A stretch of 59,223 nucleotides of DNA from Clostridiales bacterium UBA2432 (GTDB lineage: Bacteria; Bacillota; Clostridia; Lachnospirales; Vallitaleaceae). The position numbers and the translations under genes are program-made. Position 1 is the stretch's first letter. Every line of letters starts with the position of its first letter. Shown piece after piece: positions 59,199-59,223 of this stretch. Under the pieces are notes generated by a model. It searched no databases. It was not told the DNA's origin and saw only the letters and a list, made by a program, of their open reading frames with translations. Location: contig DDQW01000077.1 in assembly GCA_002342805.1 (NCBI GenBank), positions 15,562-74,784 of the forward strand, given 5' to 3'.

Positions 59199-59223
59199 AA
59201 ATGCTGGATTAAAGGCCAACCTT

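Overview
The window looks like the chromosome of a low-GC, Gram-positive, anaerobic Clostridia bacterium (Lachnospirales-type; a Vallitalea-like plant-polysaccharide degrader would fit, but the genus is inference). Support comes from AT-rich DNA, strong purine-rich ribosome binding sites, lipoboxes on the substrate-binding proteins, OppABCDF- and LplABC-type importers, many AraC-type regulators, a KamA-family enzyme and small Clostridia families (DUF6472, UPF0158). No rRNA, tRNA, CRISPR array or prophage was seen.

Layout. 1-1.9 kb: end of a ribose-type sugar ABC operon (ATPase cut by the window edge, lipoprotein binding protein). 1.9-4.0 kb: a type II restriction-modification pair. 4.5-6.2 kb: a complete IS1380-family element with 15-bp inverted ends and a TTTAA duplication, lodged between a promoter and a 57-codon gene. 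6.4-11.7 kb: mixed small genes (TipA-like MerR regulator, AraC/GyrI-like regulator, nitroreductase, AAA_14/DUF4143 ATPase, pentapeptide protein, YggT). 11.7-13.1 kb: a lipoprotein with a glucose/sorbosone dehydrogenase fold.

13.2-26.6 kb is a beta-glucoside utilisation block, all on the minus strand: AraC regulator, GH3 beta-glucosidase, then an Opp-type importer (binding protein, two permeases, two ATPases), a methyl-accepting chemotaxis protein, a second AraC paralogue and a Gfo/Idh/MocA oxidoreductase. A 4.0-kb accessory segment (26.6-30.6 kb: sugar acetyltransferase, LysR, CMD-family protein, Fe-type alcohol dehydrogenase, cyclophilin-like protein) is bracketed by a 116-bp direct repeat made of the 5' end of the AraC gene, so it looks like an insertion. 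DUF6472, a SanA/YdcF-like protein and a small secreted protein follow.

32.4-55.8 kb is a pectin/rhamnogalacturonan utilisation locus: a cupin-AraC regulator, GH105 and GH28, a membrane-anchored YesS-like AraC regulator, a serine hydrolase, an ABC exporter, three GH43 enzymes (one fused to ankyrin repeats), a CE12 acetylesterase, an LplABC-type importer, a 1163-residue secreted PL9 pectate lyase with a LysM wall anchor, and a ParA plus ParB-like pair. The likely flow is cleavage by PL9 at the wall, import by LplABC, then cytoplasmic deacetylation and hydrolysis. The PL9 and binding-protein promoters share a long, precisely spaced motif and probably belong to one regulon. 55.9-59.2 kb: an ATPase with a repeat-rich promoter, a UPF0158 protein, a 21-bp inverted repeat, and a KamA-family radical SAM gene preceded by a leader ending in a strong terminator hairpin.

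The best candidates for something undescribed are the ParA/ParB-like pair inside the pectin locus, the ankyrin-GH43 fusion, the shared pectin promoter module, and the kamA leader.
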